Shown here piece by piece: positions 8,014 through 16,233 of a DNA stretch of 64,000 nucleotides. Position 1 is the stretch's first letter; every line of letters begins with the position of its first letter. The notes under the pieces are model-generated. The model had not been told where the DNA came from and did not search any database. It saw only the letters and a program-made list of their open reading frames with translations. Origin of the DNA: CAYYJS01 sp964472315 (GTDB lineage Bacteria; Verrucomicrobiota; Kiritimatiellia; UBA8416); the NCBI GenBank assembly GCA_964472315.1, contig CAYYJS010000002.1:1-64000 (forward strand), written 5' to 3'. The position numbers were made by a program, and so were the translations under genes.

Positions 8014-8487
8014 ATGAGCGTACGGGAAGTATCGGCGAGTCTGTCGGCGGCGGGAGTGAAGGTTGGAATCGTGGTCAGCCGGTTCAACGATTTCCTTACG
8101 AAGCAGCTTGTGGGCGGCGCCATCGACTGCCTGGTTCGGCATGGTGCGGCCGAGGCCGACATCACGGTCGTATGGGTGCCGGGCGCCAACGAGACGCCGA
8201 TGGTGGCGCAGCGGCTGGCGGCCGGACGGAAGCACGATGTCGTGATCGTTCTCGGCGCCGTGGTGCAAGGGGCGACCCCGCATGCCGACCTGATCAATAA
8301 CCAGGTGGCGCGGTCGGTGGCGCAGGTGGCGCTCGAAACCGGCGTGCCGGTAATCAACGGCGTGGTCTGCGCGGGCACCCTCGAACAGGCGATCGAGCGG
8401 TGCGGCACGAAGGCCGGGAACAAGGGGTGGCAGGCCGCTCAGGCCGCCATCGAAATGGCGAATGTGTACAAAGCGCTTGACGCCTGA
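8014..8487 (+). CDS. ribH: 6,7-dimethyl-8-ribityllumazine synthase
   Basis: 157 residues; condenses the RibA/RibD pyrimidine product with dihydroxybutanone phosphate to lumazine and normally forms icosahedral or pentameric assemblies. RFNDFLTKQL supplies the substrate phenylalanine, ATPHADLINNQV carries the catalytic histidine (H90), and CGTKAGNKGWQAA matches the phosphate loop. Some usual residues differ: PGANETP for PGAFEIP and INGVVCAG for FGVLTT, so the enzyme is a diverged member. AGGAG at 8001 places ATG 8014 at ideal spacing; an in-frame GTG at 8008 is too close. nusB follows after 26 bases. Confidence 0.92.
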   Translation: MSVREVSASLSAAGVKVGIVVSRFNDFLTKQLVGGAIDCLVRHGAAEADITVVWVPGANETPMVAQRLAAGRKHDVVIVLGAVVQGATPHADLINNQVARSVAQVALETGVPVINGVVCAGTLEQAIERCGTKAGNKGWQAAQAAIEMANVYKALDA

Positions 8488-8513
8488 TACGGCGTGGAGC
8501 GGGAGCGAGCGAC

Positions 8514-8978
8514 ATGGCGACACGACGAGACGCGCGCGAATGGGCGCTGCAGGTGCTTTTCGGCCTCGATCTGAACCCCGGCGTGGCCCCGGACCAGGCC
8601 GTTGAGACGTTTATGGCCGACAAGCATTGCGGGAAAGGGGTGCGCGCGTTCATGGCCGACCTGGTTGCCGGCGTGCAGGCGAACCGCAGGACGATCGACC
8701 GGACGATCAAGCAGCACGCCGAGCATTGGGCCATCGGGCGCATGGGCGTGGTGGATCGGAACGTGTTGCGCATGGGTGTCTACGAACTTATCCATACTCC
8801 GGAGACGCCGCCGGCGGTGGTGATCAACGAGGCGGTCGATATCGCGAAGTACTTCAGTAGTCGCGAGTCGGGGCGGTTCGTCAACGGGATTCTGGACAAG
8901 ATCCGCAAGGAGAACGGGGTGAGCGGAGATGGGGTGGCGCCCGGGGCGCCGGAGGGGGCGGGGAAGGGGAAAGGCTAA
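8514..8978 (+). CDS. nusB: Transcription antitermination factor NusB
   Basis: 154 residues, the standard all-helical NusB fold. RRDAREWALQVLFGLD at the N terminus corresponds to the RNA-binding arginine-rich helix, and PPAVVINEAVDIAKYFSSRESGRFVNGILDKI is the conserved C-terminal signature. With S10 (NusE) it binds boxA RNA to promote processive transcription of rRNA operons. A glycine-rich tail of about 20 residues is extra. Placement directly after ribH is a widespread arrangement (ribH-nusB). The stop codon shares one base with the ribD start (TAATG), implying translational coupling. Confidence 0.95.
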   Translation: MATRRDAREWALQVLFGLDLNPGVAPDQAVETFMADKHCGKGVRAFMADLVAGVQANRRTIDRTIKQHAEHWAIGRMGVVDRNVLRMGVYELIHTPETPPAVVINEAVDIAKYFSSRESGRFVNGILDKIRKENGVSGDGVAPGAPEGAGKGKG

Positions 8979-10141
8979 TGGCTGCAAGGGGGCGACGGAG
9001 TCCGGAGAAGAACGCGCCACGGGGCGGGTTCGGGGCGGATGACGGGTGGATGCGGCGGGCGTTGGCATTGGCGCGACGGGCGGAGGGGCGGACACGGCCG
9101 AACCCGCCGGTCGGCGCGGTGGTGGTTCGGGACGGCGTGGCGGTAGGCGAGGGCTATCATCGCCGGGCGGGAACGGCGCACGCCGAAGTGGTGGCGCTGG
9201 ACCGGGCCGGGCGCCAAGCGCGCGGCGCGACGTTGTATGTGACGCTGGAGCCCTGCTGTACGCATGGCCGCACGCCGCCGTGTACCGACCGCATTCTTGC
9301 CGCGGGCGTGGCGCGTGTCGTGGTTGGGATACGCGACCCGAACCCGCGACACGCGGGGCGCGGCTTGCGGCTTCTGCGCCGTGCCGGCGTCGCGGTCGAA
9401 ACGGATATCTGCCGCACGGATGCCGAGTCGTTGCTTGCGCCGTTCGGCTGTTGGGTGACGCAGGGACGGCCGTTCGTGACCCTGAAGATGGGGATGACGC
9501 TGGACGGGCGGATTGCCGACACGGTGGGACGGTCCCGCTGGATCACGTCGTCTCCGGCGCGGCGTTGTGTGATGGCGCTGCGCAAGCGCGTGGATGCGGT
9601 GATGGTCGGCATCGGAACGGCGCTGGCGGACGATCCGTCGCTGTTATGGAGCAAGACCGGAACGTGCCAGCCGATGCGCATCGTCGTGGATGCGCGGGGC
9701 CGGTTGCCGCTCACGGCGCGGGTGCTGTGTGACGGGTGGGTGCGACAGACGGTCGTAGCCACGACGCGTGCGTGTCCGGACGAGCGGGTGGCCGCGTACG
9801 AAGCGTGCGGCGCGACGGTATGGCGACTGGCGGCGGCGCGCGGGCATGTGTCGTTGCCTGCGTTGATGCGGCGTGCCGGCAGGGAGGGGTTGCTGCACGT
9901 GCTTTGCGAAGGCGGCGGCGTCTTGGCCGGAGGACTGCTGGACGCCGGTTTGGTCGACGACGCGCTGTTTTTCGTCGCTCCGAAAGTGCTTGGTGCGGGG
10001 TGTGCCGTCGTCACGGGCCGGCCGCGGCCGCTGCGGTCGGTGTTGCCGCTCGAGTTCACGGGACTCGAACGGCTCGGTTGCGACGTGCTGATGCATGCCC
10101 GGCCGACGGGCGGAAAGGCGAAGCGATGTTCACGGGGTTGA
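8978..10141 (+). CDS. ribD: Bifunctional riboflavin deaminase/reductase RibD
   Basis: 387 residues. The N-terminal cytidine-deaminase-like domain has the zinc site H68-A-E70 and C93/C102 (PCCTHGRTPPC), and removes the amino group of the pyrimidine produced by RibA. The C-terminal reductase domain (about 165-380, FVTLKMGMTLDGRIA, then GIGTALADDPSL and LCEGGGVLAGGLLDAGLVD) uses NADPH to reduce the ribosyl side chain. It starts within the last base of nusB and ends 16 bases inside ribE. Length is normal for the family. The N-terminal 20 residues are basic and non-conserved. Confidence 0.95.
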   Translation: MAARGRRSPEKNAPRGGFGADDGWMRRALALARRAEGRTRPNPPVGAVVVRDGVAVGEGYHRRAGTAHAEVVALDRAGRQARGATLYVTLEPCCTHGRTPPCTDRILAAGVARVVVGIRDPNPRHAGRGLRLLRRAGVAVETDICRTDAESLLAPFGCWVTQGRPFVTLKMGMTLDGRIADTVGRSRWITSSPARRCVMALRKRVDAVMVGIGTALADDPSLLWSKTGTCQPMRIVVDARGRLPLTARVLCDGWVRQTVVATTRACPDERVAAYEACGATVWRLAAARGHVSLPALMRRAGREGLLHVLCEGGGVLAGGLLDAGLVDDALFFVAPKVLGAGCAVVTGRPRPLRSVLPLEFTGLERLGCDVLMHARPTGGKAKRCSRG

Positions 10142-10767
10142 TCGAACGGGTTGGCGGTCTGCGCGCGATCGCGCGCGCGGGCGGGGGGCATCGTCTCGCG
10201 GTCGAGCACGAGCCGTGGGAATCCCCGCTGGAGAGTGGCGAAAGCGTGGCCGTGCAGGGCGTTTGTCTGACCGTGACCGAGGTCGAGCGGGGCGGATTTC
10301 GCTGCGACGTGCTGGACGAGACGCTGGCCGTGACGACGCTGAAGTCCGCGCGTGCCGGCAGCCGCGTGAATCTGGAGCGGGCGTTGGCGTTCGGGGGGCG
10401 GTTGGGCGGGCACCTTGTGACGGGGCACGTGGACGGCCTGGGCCATGTCCGCGCCGTGCGCCGCGCGGGGCACGATTGGGTCGTGACGATCGCGGGCGAC
10501 GCCACGGTTCTGCGCGGGATCGTCCACAAGGGATCGATCGCCGTCGACGGGGTCAGCCTGACGGTATCGGCGGTGATGGACGATGCCTTCGAGGTCAACA
10601 TCATCCCGCACACATGGACGCATACGACGCTGGCGGCCACGCGGGTGGGCGAGGCGGTGAATCTGGAGACGGATGTGATCGGAAAATATGTCAGCCGCTT
10701 CCTGGAGGGTCGCTTCGGCGGCGGCGGTGTGACGTTCGACACGCTGCGCGCGGCGGGAATCGCCTGA
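10126..10767 (+). CDS. ribE: Riboflavin synthase alpha chain
   Basis: 213 residues, dismutating two lumazine molecules to riboflavin and a pyrimidine. The internal duplication of the family is clear: MFTGLIE and GVCLTVTEV in the first barrel, then HLVTGHVDG and AVDGVSLTVSAV in the second, with the C-terminal trimerisation region near residue 190. It overlaps the ribD end by 16 bases and has a GGAAAGG ribosome site inside ribD, so translation is coupled. It completes a full riboflavin set (ribBA, H, D, E) in one FMN-controlled run. Confidence 0.96.
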   Translation: MFTGLIERVGGLRAIARAGGGHRLAVEHEPWESPLESGESVAVQGVCLTVTEVERGGFRCDVLDETLAVTTLKSARAGSRVNLERALAFGGRLGGHLVTGHVDGLGHVRAVRRAGHDWVVTIAGDATVLRGIVHKGSIAVDGVSLTVSAVMDDAFEVNIIPHTWTHTTLAATRVGEAVNLETDVIGKYVSRFLEGRFGGGGVTFDTLRAAGIA

Positions 10768-10784
10768 CGGACGCGTGTTTGAAG

Positions 10785-10814
10785 TTGTCGCGCGCGCGCG
10801 GTGTCTGGTAGGCT
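10785..10814 (+). promoter_or_regulatory. Candidate promoter for ptsP
   Basis: TTGTCG (10785-10790), 18 bases, then TAGGCT (10809-10814) preceded by TGG, giving an extended -10 look. It lies in the 187-base gap before the GAF-PTS gene, a region that otherwise shows no coding character. Weak match; ptsP could equally be read through from the rib operon. Confidence 0.28.
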
Positions 10815-10954
10815 CACCCGACGATTGCGAGGTCGAGCGGGGCTCGATCCGGCGCGTCGGGAGACGCGTCCGGCGTGGCGCGTTGGCGGCATGTGGGATG
10901 TGGGGTTCGCAGGGCGACGCGGGTCCGCGGGATAGGCGGCGGAGGGTAAAGACC

Positions 10955-13237
10955 GTGGCAGGGACACAACGGGATCACGAGTACCTTGGCCTGTTGGCCG
11001 ATGTCGCCGAAGTCGTGTCGCTGCTGGGCACGGATGCCGATCTGGACCGGTTTCTCGAACGGTTGGTCGGCATGGTGGCGCACCACCTCTATGCGGACGT
11101 CTGTTCGGTCTATCTGCTGGACGACGCGACGGGCGAGCTCGTGCTGAAAGCGACCGTCGGGCTCAACCCGAAGTCGGTGGGCAACATCCGGCTCAAGGTT
11201 GGCGAGGGTCTGGTCGGCATGGCGCTCAAGGAACTGCGGCCGATTCGCGAGCCGCACGCGAGCCGCAACCCCGATTACCGGCATTTCCCCGAGTCGGGCG
11301 AAGACGCCTTCGAGTCGTTTCTGGCGGTGCCGATTCTGCGCGGGGTCGAGAAGGTCGGTGTCGTCGTCGTGCAGCGCCGCGAGTCCTATCGGTTCAGCGA
11401 TACCGAAGTGATGACCATGCGGGCGCTGACGGCGCAGCTCGCGACGGCGATCGAGGCGGTGCGGTCCCGTCTGCACCTGGCGGAGACCCGGGAGTTTCCG
11501 GCCGTGCACGAGAAGCTGCCGCAATCGTTTTTCGTCAAAGGCGCCGGCGCTTCGCGCGGATGCGTGCTGGGAGCGGCGGTGGTCTTCGCCCGCGATGGCG
11601 CGCGCCAGGTGCTCAAGCGCGTGGTTGACGGCGGCGCGGCCGGTGGCGGGAAGGACGAACTGGATCGCGCGATCGCCGCGGTGATCCTCGAACTGGAGTC
11701 CATGCAGCCGCGTGTCGGAGCGATACTGCCCGAAGTGGCGTCGCTGATTTTCGACGCGCACCAGATGATGCTTCAGGACATGAGCTTCACGGGGGACTTG
11801 TTCGAGGGTATCGCGGCCGGACTTTCGGCGGCCGAAGCCGTGGCGCGCACGTCGCTGGACTACGTGGCGCTCTTCGAGGCCAGCTCGCAGGGGTATCTGC
11901 GCGAAAAAGCCCGCGACGTGGAGGACATTGCGCTGCGGTTGCTGCGTCAGCTTGGGGTGGTCGACGACGTGCCGCGTGGGGCGTGGGAGGGGTGTATCCT
12001 GATTGCCCATGAGCTGTTGCCGTCGGACATCGTGCGCATCGCGACCGAACACGTGGCGGGCATCGTGATGGTCGGCGGGGGCACGACGTCGCACGTATCG
12101 ATTCTTGTGCGATCGCTGGAGATTCCGATGGTCATCGTGCAGTCCGCCGAGGTGCCGCTGTTGCCGGACGGCACGCGCGTGCTGATCGACGCGGACACGG
12201 GATCGGTTTTCGTCAATCCTGGCGAGCCCGTGTTGAGCCGCTATGAAGATCGTCGGCGGGCGCGTGACGCGGCGGCCACGCGTCGCACGGACCTGGTCGA
12301 CCAGACCTTCACGAAATGCGGGCAGCGCGTGACCCTGCTGGCGAATATCAACCTTTTGAGCGAACTGGATCTGGCGCTGGACCTGAAGGCCGAGGGGGTC
12401 GGGCTGTACCGCACGGAGTTTCCGTTCATGGTGCGCCAGTCGCTGCCGAGCGAAAGCGAGCAGGAGTCCGTATACAAGACGCTGTTCGAGAAGATGCCGA
12501 ACCGCGAGATCACGATCCGCACGATCGACGTTGGCGGGGAAAAGTTGCTGTCGTATTTCGACAACGCCGGGGAGGCCAATCCGGCGCTGGGACTGCGGTC
12601 GATTCGGTTCGCGAACCGCTATGGCGACCTGTTCGATCAGCAATTGCGCGCCATTCTGCGCTCGGCCCCGCCCGGCGTGACGGTGCGTGTGATGTTTCCG
12701 ATGATCGATTCCGTGGACGAATTGCGGTCCGCGCGCCGCCGGTTGGAGCGGTGCCGTGCCGAGGTGAACGCCGGGACTTCCGGGACCTGCGCCATGCCGC
12801 TGGTCGGGATGATGATCGAGTTGCCGGCGGTTGTGGAGTTGATCGACGAGTTGTGTCGGGAGGCCGATTTCTTTTCGATCGGTACGAACGATTTTGTCCA
12901 GTACATGCTGGCCGTGGACCGTACGAACGAACGCGTCGCGTCGTACTACCGCCCGCACCATCCGGCGGTGTTGCGCGCGCTGAAACGCATCGTCACGGCG
13001 GTGGTGCGGAACGGTGTCGACATCTCGGTATGCGGCGAGATGGCGCACGAACCGTGCTTCATCAAGTTCCTGCTCGGGATCGGGGTGCGGCGGTTCAGCC
13101 TCGATCCGCACTACATGCCGGATGTCCAACCCGCGATTGCGGCGATGACCGTGGCCGAGTCCATGGCGTACGCCGACCGCCTGCTCGCGCAGGGCACCAT
13201 CGAAGGTGTGGAAGCCATGCTCGAAGGAGTCAAGTGA
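10955..13237 (+). CDS. ptsP: GAF-domain PEP-protein phosphotransferase (PtsP / enzyme I-Ntr type)
   Basis: About 760 residues from a GTG preceded by GGAGG. Residues 10-165 form a GAF sensor domain (LGLLADVAEVVSLLGTDADL onward). The rest is enzyme I of the phosphotransferase system: the phosphohistidine swivel domain with GGGTTSHVSIL (H380), and the PEP-binding barrel with YRTEFPFM, GMMIELPAVVELI, SIGTNDFVQYMLAVDRTN and catalytic C693 in VCGEMA. It takes phosphate from PEP and passes it to an HPr-like carrier, which is not in this window. GAF plus EI is the nitrogen-PTS architecture; in other bacteria glutamine binds that GAF. Its stop overlaps the next gene by one base (TGATG). The open frame upstream to 10775 looks non-coding. 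Confidence 0.9.
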   Translation: MAGTQRDHEYLGLLADVAEVVSLLGTDADLDRFLERLVGMVAHHLYADVCSVYLLDDATGELVLKATVGLNPKSVGNIRLKVGEGLVGMALKELRPIREPHASRNPDYRHFPESGEDAFESFLAVPILRGVEKVGVVVVQRRESYRFSDTEVMTMRALTAQLATAIEAVRSRLHLAETREFPAVHEKLPQSFFVKGAGASRGCVLGAAVVFARDGARQVLKRVVDGGAAGGGKDELDRAIAAVILELESMQPRVGAILPEVASLIFDAHQMMLQDMSFTGDLFEGIAAGLSAAEAVARTSLDYVALFEASSQGYLREKARDVEDIALRLLRQLGVVDDVPRGAWEGCILIAHELLPSDIVRIATEHVAGIVMVGGGTTSHVSILVRSLEIPMVIVQSAEVPLLPDGTRVLIDADTGSVFVNPGEPVLSRYEDRRRARDAAATRRTDLVDQTFTKCGQRVTLLANINLLSELDLALDLKAEGVGLYRTEFPFMVRQSLPSESEQESVYKTLFEKMPNREITIRTIDVGGEKLLSYFDNAGEANPALGLRSIRFANRYGDLFDQQLRAILRSAPPGVTVRVMFPMIDSVDELRSARRRLERCRAEVNAGTSGTCAMPLVGMMIELPAVVELIDELCREADFFSIGTNDFVQYMLAVDRTNERVASYYRPHHPAVLRALKRIVTAVVRNGVDISVCGEMAHEPCFIKFLLGIGVRRFSLDPHYMPDVQPAIAAMTVAESMAYADRLLAQGTIEGVEAMLEGVK

Positions 13238-14142
13238 TGCGGAGCATTCCGGTGCTGACGGTTGCCGGGGCCACGTTGGCCGAGGCCTACGAGAAGGCCC
13301 TCACGGCGCTGTACGCGGGCGGCATTCCGTTCCGGACGCAGTACGACAAGCCGGGCGATCCGCCGAGCCTGGACTGCACGATGAACATCACCGTGCTGGA
13401 CCCGATGGCCGATCCCATGATCCACAAGGCGTTCCCCGGCGGATTCGCCGATCTGCGCGAGTACGTATACGAACTTCAGGGCCGGAAGGATACGTGGATC
13501 AAGAACATGAACGATCCCGACGACACGCGCTGGGAGTACACGTACCACGGGCGGTTGAGCAACTACGGCCAGTGGAAGGAACGTGCCGCCGGGGGGGGCG
13601 CGGCGGAGCCGTCCCGGATGGTGGGGCCGTTCCGGGTGGACCAGATCGAAAACGTGATCCGCAAACTCGTCGAGCAGCCGTACACGCGGCAGGCCCAGAT
13701 GATCACGTGGATGCCGAACCTGGACCTGAACTGTTTCGATCCGCCATGCCTGCAGTCGCTGTGGTACCGGATCGTCGCCGACGATGAGGGGGTGCAGTGG
13801 CTCAACTGCAACGTGCGGTTCCGCAGCAACGACGCGTGGGGCGCGAACTTCATGAACATGTTCGGTTTCGTCATGTTCAACCGCGAGATCATCGCCGACG
13901 AGGTCGCCCGGCGGTCCGGCCGGCGGGTGGCCCTGGGCCGCATGAACTGGCAGGCCGATTCCTTCCACATCTACGGCAAGGACATCGCGCAGGCCCGCCG
14001 CATGTTGTTCGATCGCCTGGCGGACGGCGACCTGTCGGAACGGTCATTCAACTTCCACGACCCGGCGATCCAGGAAATGTACCACGAAGAAGAAACGCAT
14101 ATCCTCGCGAAGATCGATGAAATGAACGCGCGGCTGGCGTGA
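13237..14142 (+). CDS. Thymidylate synthase-family protein, archaeal-like branch
   Basis: 301 residues. The fold is recognised from DPPCLQSLWYRIV, with a nucleophilic cysteine (C171), then VRFRSNDAWGANFMNMFGFV and FHIYGKDIAQA. In bacterial ThyA the cysteine is followed by histidine and the next motif is RSxDxxLGxPFN; here it is leucine and RSNDAWGANF, which as I recall resembles archaeal thymidylate synthases. It probably methylates or hydroxymethylates a deoxypyrimidine monophosphate using a folate cofactor, but dCMP or modified-base activity cannot be excluded. It starts in the TGATG overlap with ptsP and has CGAAGGAGT before the ATG, so the two are co-translated. Confidence 0.75.
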   Translation: MRSIPVLTVAGATLAEAYEKALTALYAGGIPFRTQYDKPGDPPSLDCTMNITVLDPMADPMIHKAFPGGFADLREYVYELQGRKDTWIKNMNDPDDTRWEYTYHGRLSNYGQWKERAAGGGAAEPSRMVGPFRVDQIENVIRKLVEQPYTRQAQMITWMPNLDLNCFDPPCLQSLWYRIVADDEGVQWLNCNVRFRSNDAWGANFMNMFGFVMFNREIIADEVARRSGRRVALGRMNWQADSFHIYGKDIAQARRMLFDRLADGDLSERSFNFHDPAIQEMYHEEETHILAKIDEMNARLA

Positions 14143-14182
14143 ATGTCCAATATCCAACACGGAACTCCCGACATCCATTTCA
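14143..14182. repeat. Short degenerate tandem repeat (TCCAATATCCAACA type)
   Basis: Right after the stop codon the sequence reads TGTCCAATATCCAACACGG and then AACTCCCGACATCCA, units of about 7-14 bases centred on TCCAATATCCAACA. From memory, text of this kind recurs between genes in PVC-group genomes. It has no coding function that I can support. Confidence 0.35.
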
Positions 14183-14231
14183 GGTGTCCATGCGCACCCG
14201 GGGCGCGGCATTTTCGGCGGGATTTTGGGTC

Positions 14232-14260
14232 TTGCGGCGGGTAGGTTGTTCCAGTATCCT
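14232..14260 (+). promoter_or_regulatory. Candidate sigma-70 promoter for rpsA
   Basis: TTGCGG (14232-14237), 17 bases, TATCCT (14255-14260). It lies about 85 bases before the rpsA start, in a gap that otherwise has no gene. Spacing is ideal and the -10 matches four of six positions. Confidence 0.42.
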
Positions 14261-14344
14261 GCCACGCTTACGTTGAATCGGCGGCTGCACGCCTTGGGGC
14301 GTGGCACACAGCCGGCCGGCAGTGTGAACAAGAAGGCTAAGAAC

Positions 14345-16150
14345 ATGTTGAAACAGAAACCCAAGAAGAAGCACGTCGAGTTCGATCTCAGCCAGTTTCG
14401 TGGCGATGGTCAGTCCGAGATGGCCCAGTTGTTAGGCGAGGCCGTCCAGGAGTTCGCGGAGGGGTCGATCGTCTCCGGTCGCGTCCTCGAAGTGCGCAGC
14501 AACGAAGTCCTCGTCGACATCGGCTACAAGTCCGAGGGCGTCATCGACGGCGGCGAGTTCGCGGACCTGTCCGCGGTCCACGTCGGCGACCAATTCGATG
14601 TGCTGCTTGCCGAGATCGAGGATGACAGCGGCATGGTCATCCTCAGCAAGGAACGCGCCGAACAGAAGAAGCGTTGGGAGCGCGTGCTCAAGACCTGCGA
14701 AGAAGGGACCACCGTCATGGGCGTGGTCAAGTCTCGCGTCAAGGGCGGGCTGATTGTCGATGTGGACGGCGTGGATGCGTTCCTGCCCGGATCGCAGGTG
14801 GATGCGTCGCCGGTGCACAACACCGACGAGTTCATCGGCAACGAATACGAATTCAAGGTGCTCAAGATCAACGAAGACCGGCGGAACATCATCGTTTCGC
14901 GCCGCGAGTTGATCGAGGAGCGTTTGCGTGTCAAGAAACGCGAGCTGCTCGGCACGATCCAGTCCGGTCAGATTCGCAAGGGCGCGATCAAGAACATCAC
15001 CGATTTCGGCGTGTTCGTGGACTTGGACGGGCTCGACGGTCTGCTGCACATCACCGACATGAGCTGGGGGCGGATCAAGCACCCGTCCGAGATGGTGAAG
15101 GTCGGTCAGGAAATCGAGGTCATGATCCTCGATGTGGACCAGGAGAAGGAACGCGTGTCGCTTGGCCTGAAGCAGCGCACCCCGAATCCGTGGGACAGCA
15201 TCGACGACAAGTACCCGGTCGGCAGCCGTCTGCGCGGTCGCGTGGTCAACCTCGTGCCGTACGGGGCCTTCGTGGAGCTCGAAGAGGGCGTCGAGGGTCT
15301 GGTGCACGTGTCCGAGATTTCGTGGACCAAGCGGATTGCCCGTGCCTCGGATGTCCTCAATGTCGGCGATGAAGTCGATGTGGTTGTGCTGAGCGTCAAT
15401 AAAGGCGACCAGAAGATCGCGTTGGGCATCCGCCAGACGGAAGCGAATCCGTGGGATACCGTACAGGGGCGTTACCCGGTCGGTTCGCGCATTCGCGGCC
15501 AGGTGCGGAACTTCACGTCGTACGGCGCCTTTGTCGAGCTCGAGGACGGCATCGACGGGATGATTCACGTGTCCGACATGTCGTGGACGCGGAAGGTCAA
15601 CCATCCGTCGGAAGTCCTGGAGAAGGGCGTGGAAGTGGACGCGATCATCCTGGAAGTCGACCCCGCGAACAAGCGGATCAGTCTTGGTCTCAAGCAGGCC
15701 AACGACGATCCGTGGAACTCGATTGCGTCGCGCTTCAAGGTTGGCGATATCGTCAGCGGCAAGGTGGCCAAGGTCGCCTCGTTCGGCGCGTTCGTGGAAC
15801 TCGATGACGGGATCGACGGTCTGGTGCATATCTCGCAGATCAGCGACCAGCATGTCGAGAAGGTCAAGGATGCGCTGGACGTGGGCATGGACGTGACGGC
15901 CCGGATCGTGAAGATCGATCAGGGCGCGCGCCGGATCGGCCTGAGCATCAAGGCGGTGACGATGCCGGATGACGAGTTCGAGCGTCAGGCCGAAGACCTC
16001 CTGAGCGAGGGTCTGCGTCCGGGCGAGAACATGGTCGACCTGGCCGGAGCCTTCGACGAGGCCTTTGGCGGTCTCGGCGAGGAATGGCATCCGGGCGACC
16101 GCCGCGACCGCGACCGCGACCGCGACCGCGATCGCGACCGCGACCGGTAG
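14345..16150 (+). CDS. rpsA: 30S ribosomal protein S1, six S1 domains
   Basis: 601 residues with six consecutive S1 RNA-binding repeats, roughly 40-105, 125-190, 210-280, 295-365, 382-452 and 468-540. The first two are diverged ribosome-binding types, and the last four carry the FGVFVDL/YGAFVELE and GLVHISE/DMSW signatures and the SLGLKQ ends. S1 helps the ribosome engage structured mRNA leaders. The C terminus is unusual: about seven Arg-Asp pairs encoded by a GCGACC hexanucleotide run. The ATG at 14345 follows AAGAAGG; the frame extends upstream without homology. Monocistronic, with a strong terminator behind it. Confidence 0.96.
   Translation: MLKQKPKKKHVEFDLSQFRGDGQSEMAQLLGEAVQEFAEGSIVSGRVLEVRSNEVLVDIGYKSEGVIDGGEFADLSAVHVGDQFDVLLAEIEDDSGMVILSKERAEQKKRWERVLKTCEEGTTVMGVVKSRVKGGLIVDVDGVDAFLPGSQVDASPVHNTDEFIGNEYEFKVLKINEDRRNIIVSRRELIEERLRVKKRELLGTIQSGQIRKGAIKNITDFGVFVDLDGLDGLLHITDMSWGRIKHPSEMVKVGQEIEVMILDVDQEKERVSLGLKQRTPNPWDSIDDKYPVGSRLRGRVVNLVPYGAFVELEEGVEGLVHVSEISWTKRIARASDVLNVGDEVDVVVLSVNKGDQKIALGIRQTEANPWDTVQGRYPVGSRIRGQVRNFTSYGAFVELEDGIDGMIHVSDMSWTRKVNHPSEVLEKGVEVDAIILEVDPANKRISLGLKQANDDPWNSIASRFKVGDIVSGKVAKVASFGAFVELDDGIDGLVHISQISDQHVEKVKDALDVGMDVTARIVKIDQGARRIGLSIKAVTMPDDEFERQAEDLLSEGLRPGENMVDLAGAFDEAFGGLGEEWHPGDRRDRDRDRDRDRDRDR
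16102..16146 (+). repeat. GCGACC hexanucleotide microsatellite at the rpsA 3' end
   Basis: About seven tandem copies of a CGCGAC-type hexamer with one C-to-T change (CGATCG) encode the terminal (RD)n tail of ribosomal protein S1. Such a run can change length by slippage in whole codon pairs without breaking the frame. Confidence 0.8.
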
Positions 16151-16181
16151 GCGGGACATCGCACCGCGATATGGGTCAAGG

Positions 16182-16214
16182 AAGGCGCCCCGCCTGGTGC
16201 GGGGCGCCTTTTTT
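16182..16214 (+). terminator. Rho-independent terminator of rpsA
   Basis: AAGGCGCCCCGC (16182-16193) pairs perfectly with GCGGGGCGCCTT (16199-16210) around the loop CTGGT, and the stem runs into six T's. It separates rpsA from tyrS and is the clearest intrinsic terminator in the window. Confidence 0.95.
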
Positions 16215-16233
16215 CCGCGGAGGACGGAGCGAG

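Noticed and set aside
10775..10954. Upstream extension of ptsP by 60 codons
   Set aside because: The extra residues are Arg/Gly-rich without family similarity, while GTG 10955 has a good ribosome site directly before the GAF domain.
16102..16146. Tandem hexamers considered as CRISPR-like repeats
   Set aside because: There are no spacers, the units are contiguous, and they are in frame inside rpsA.
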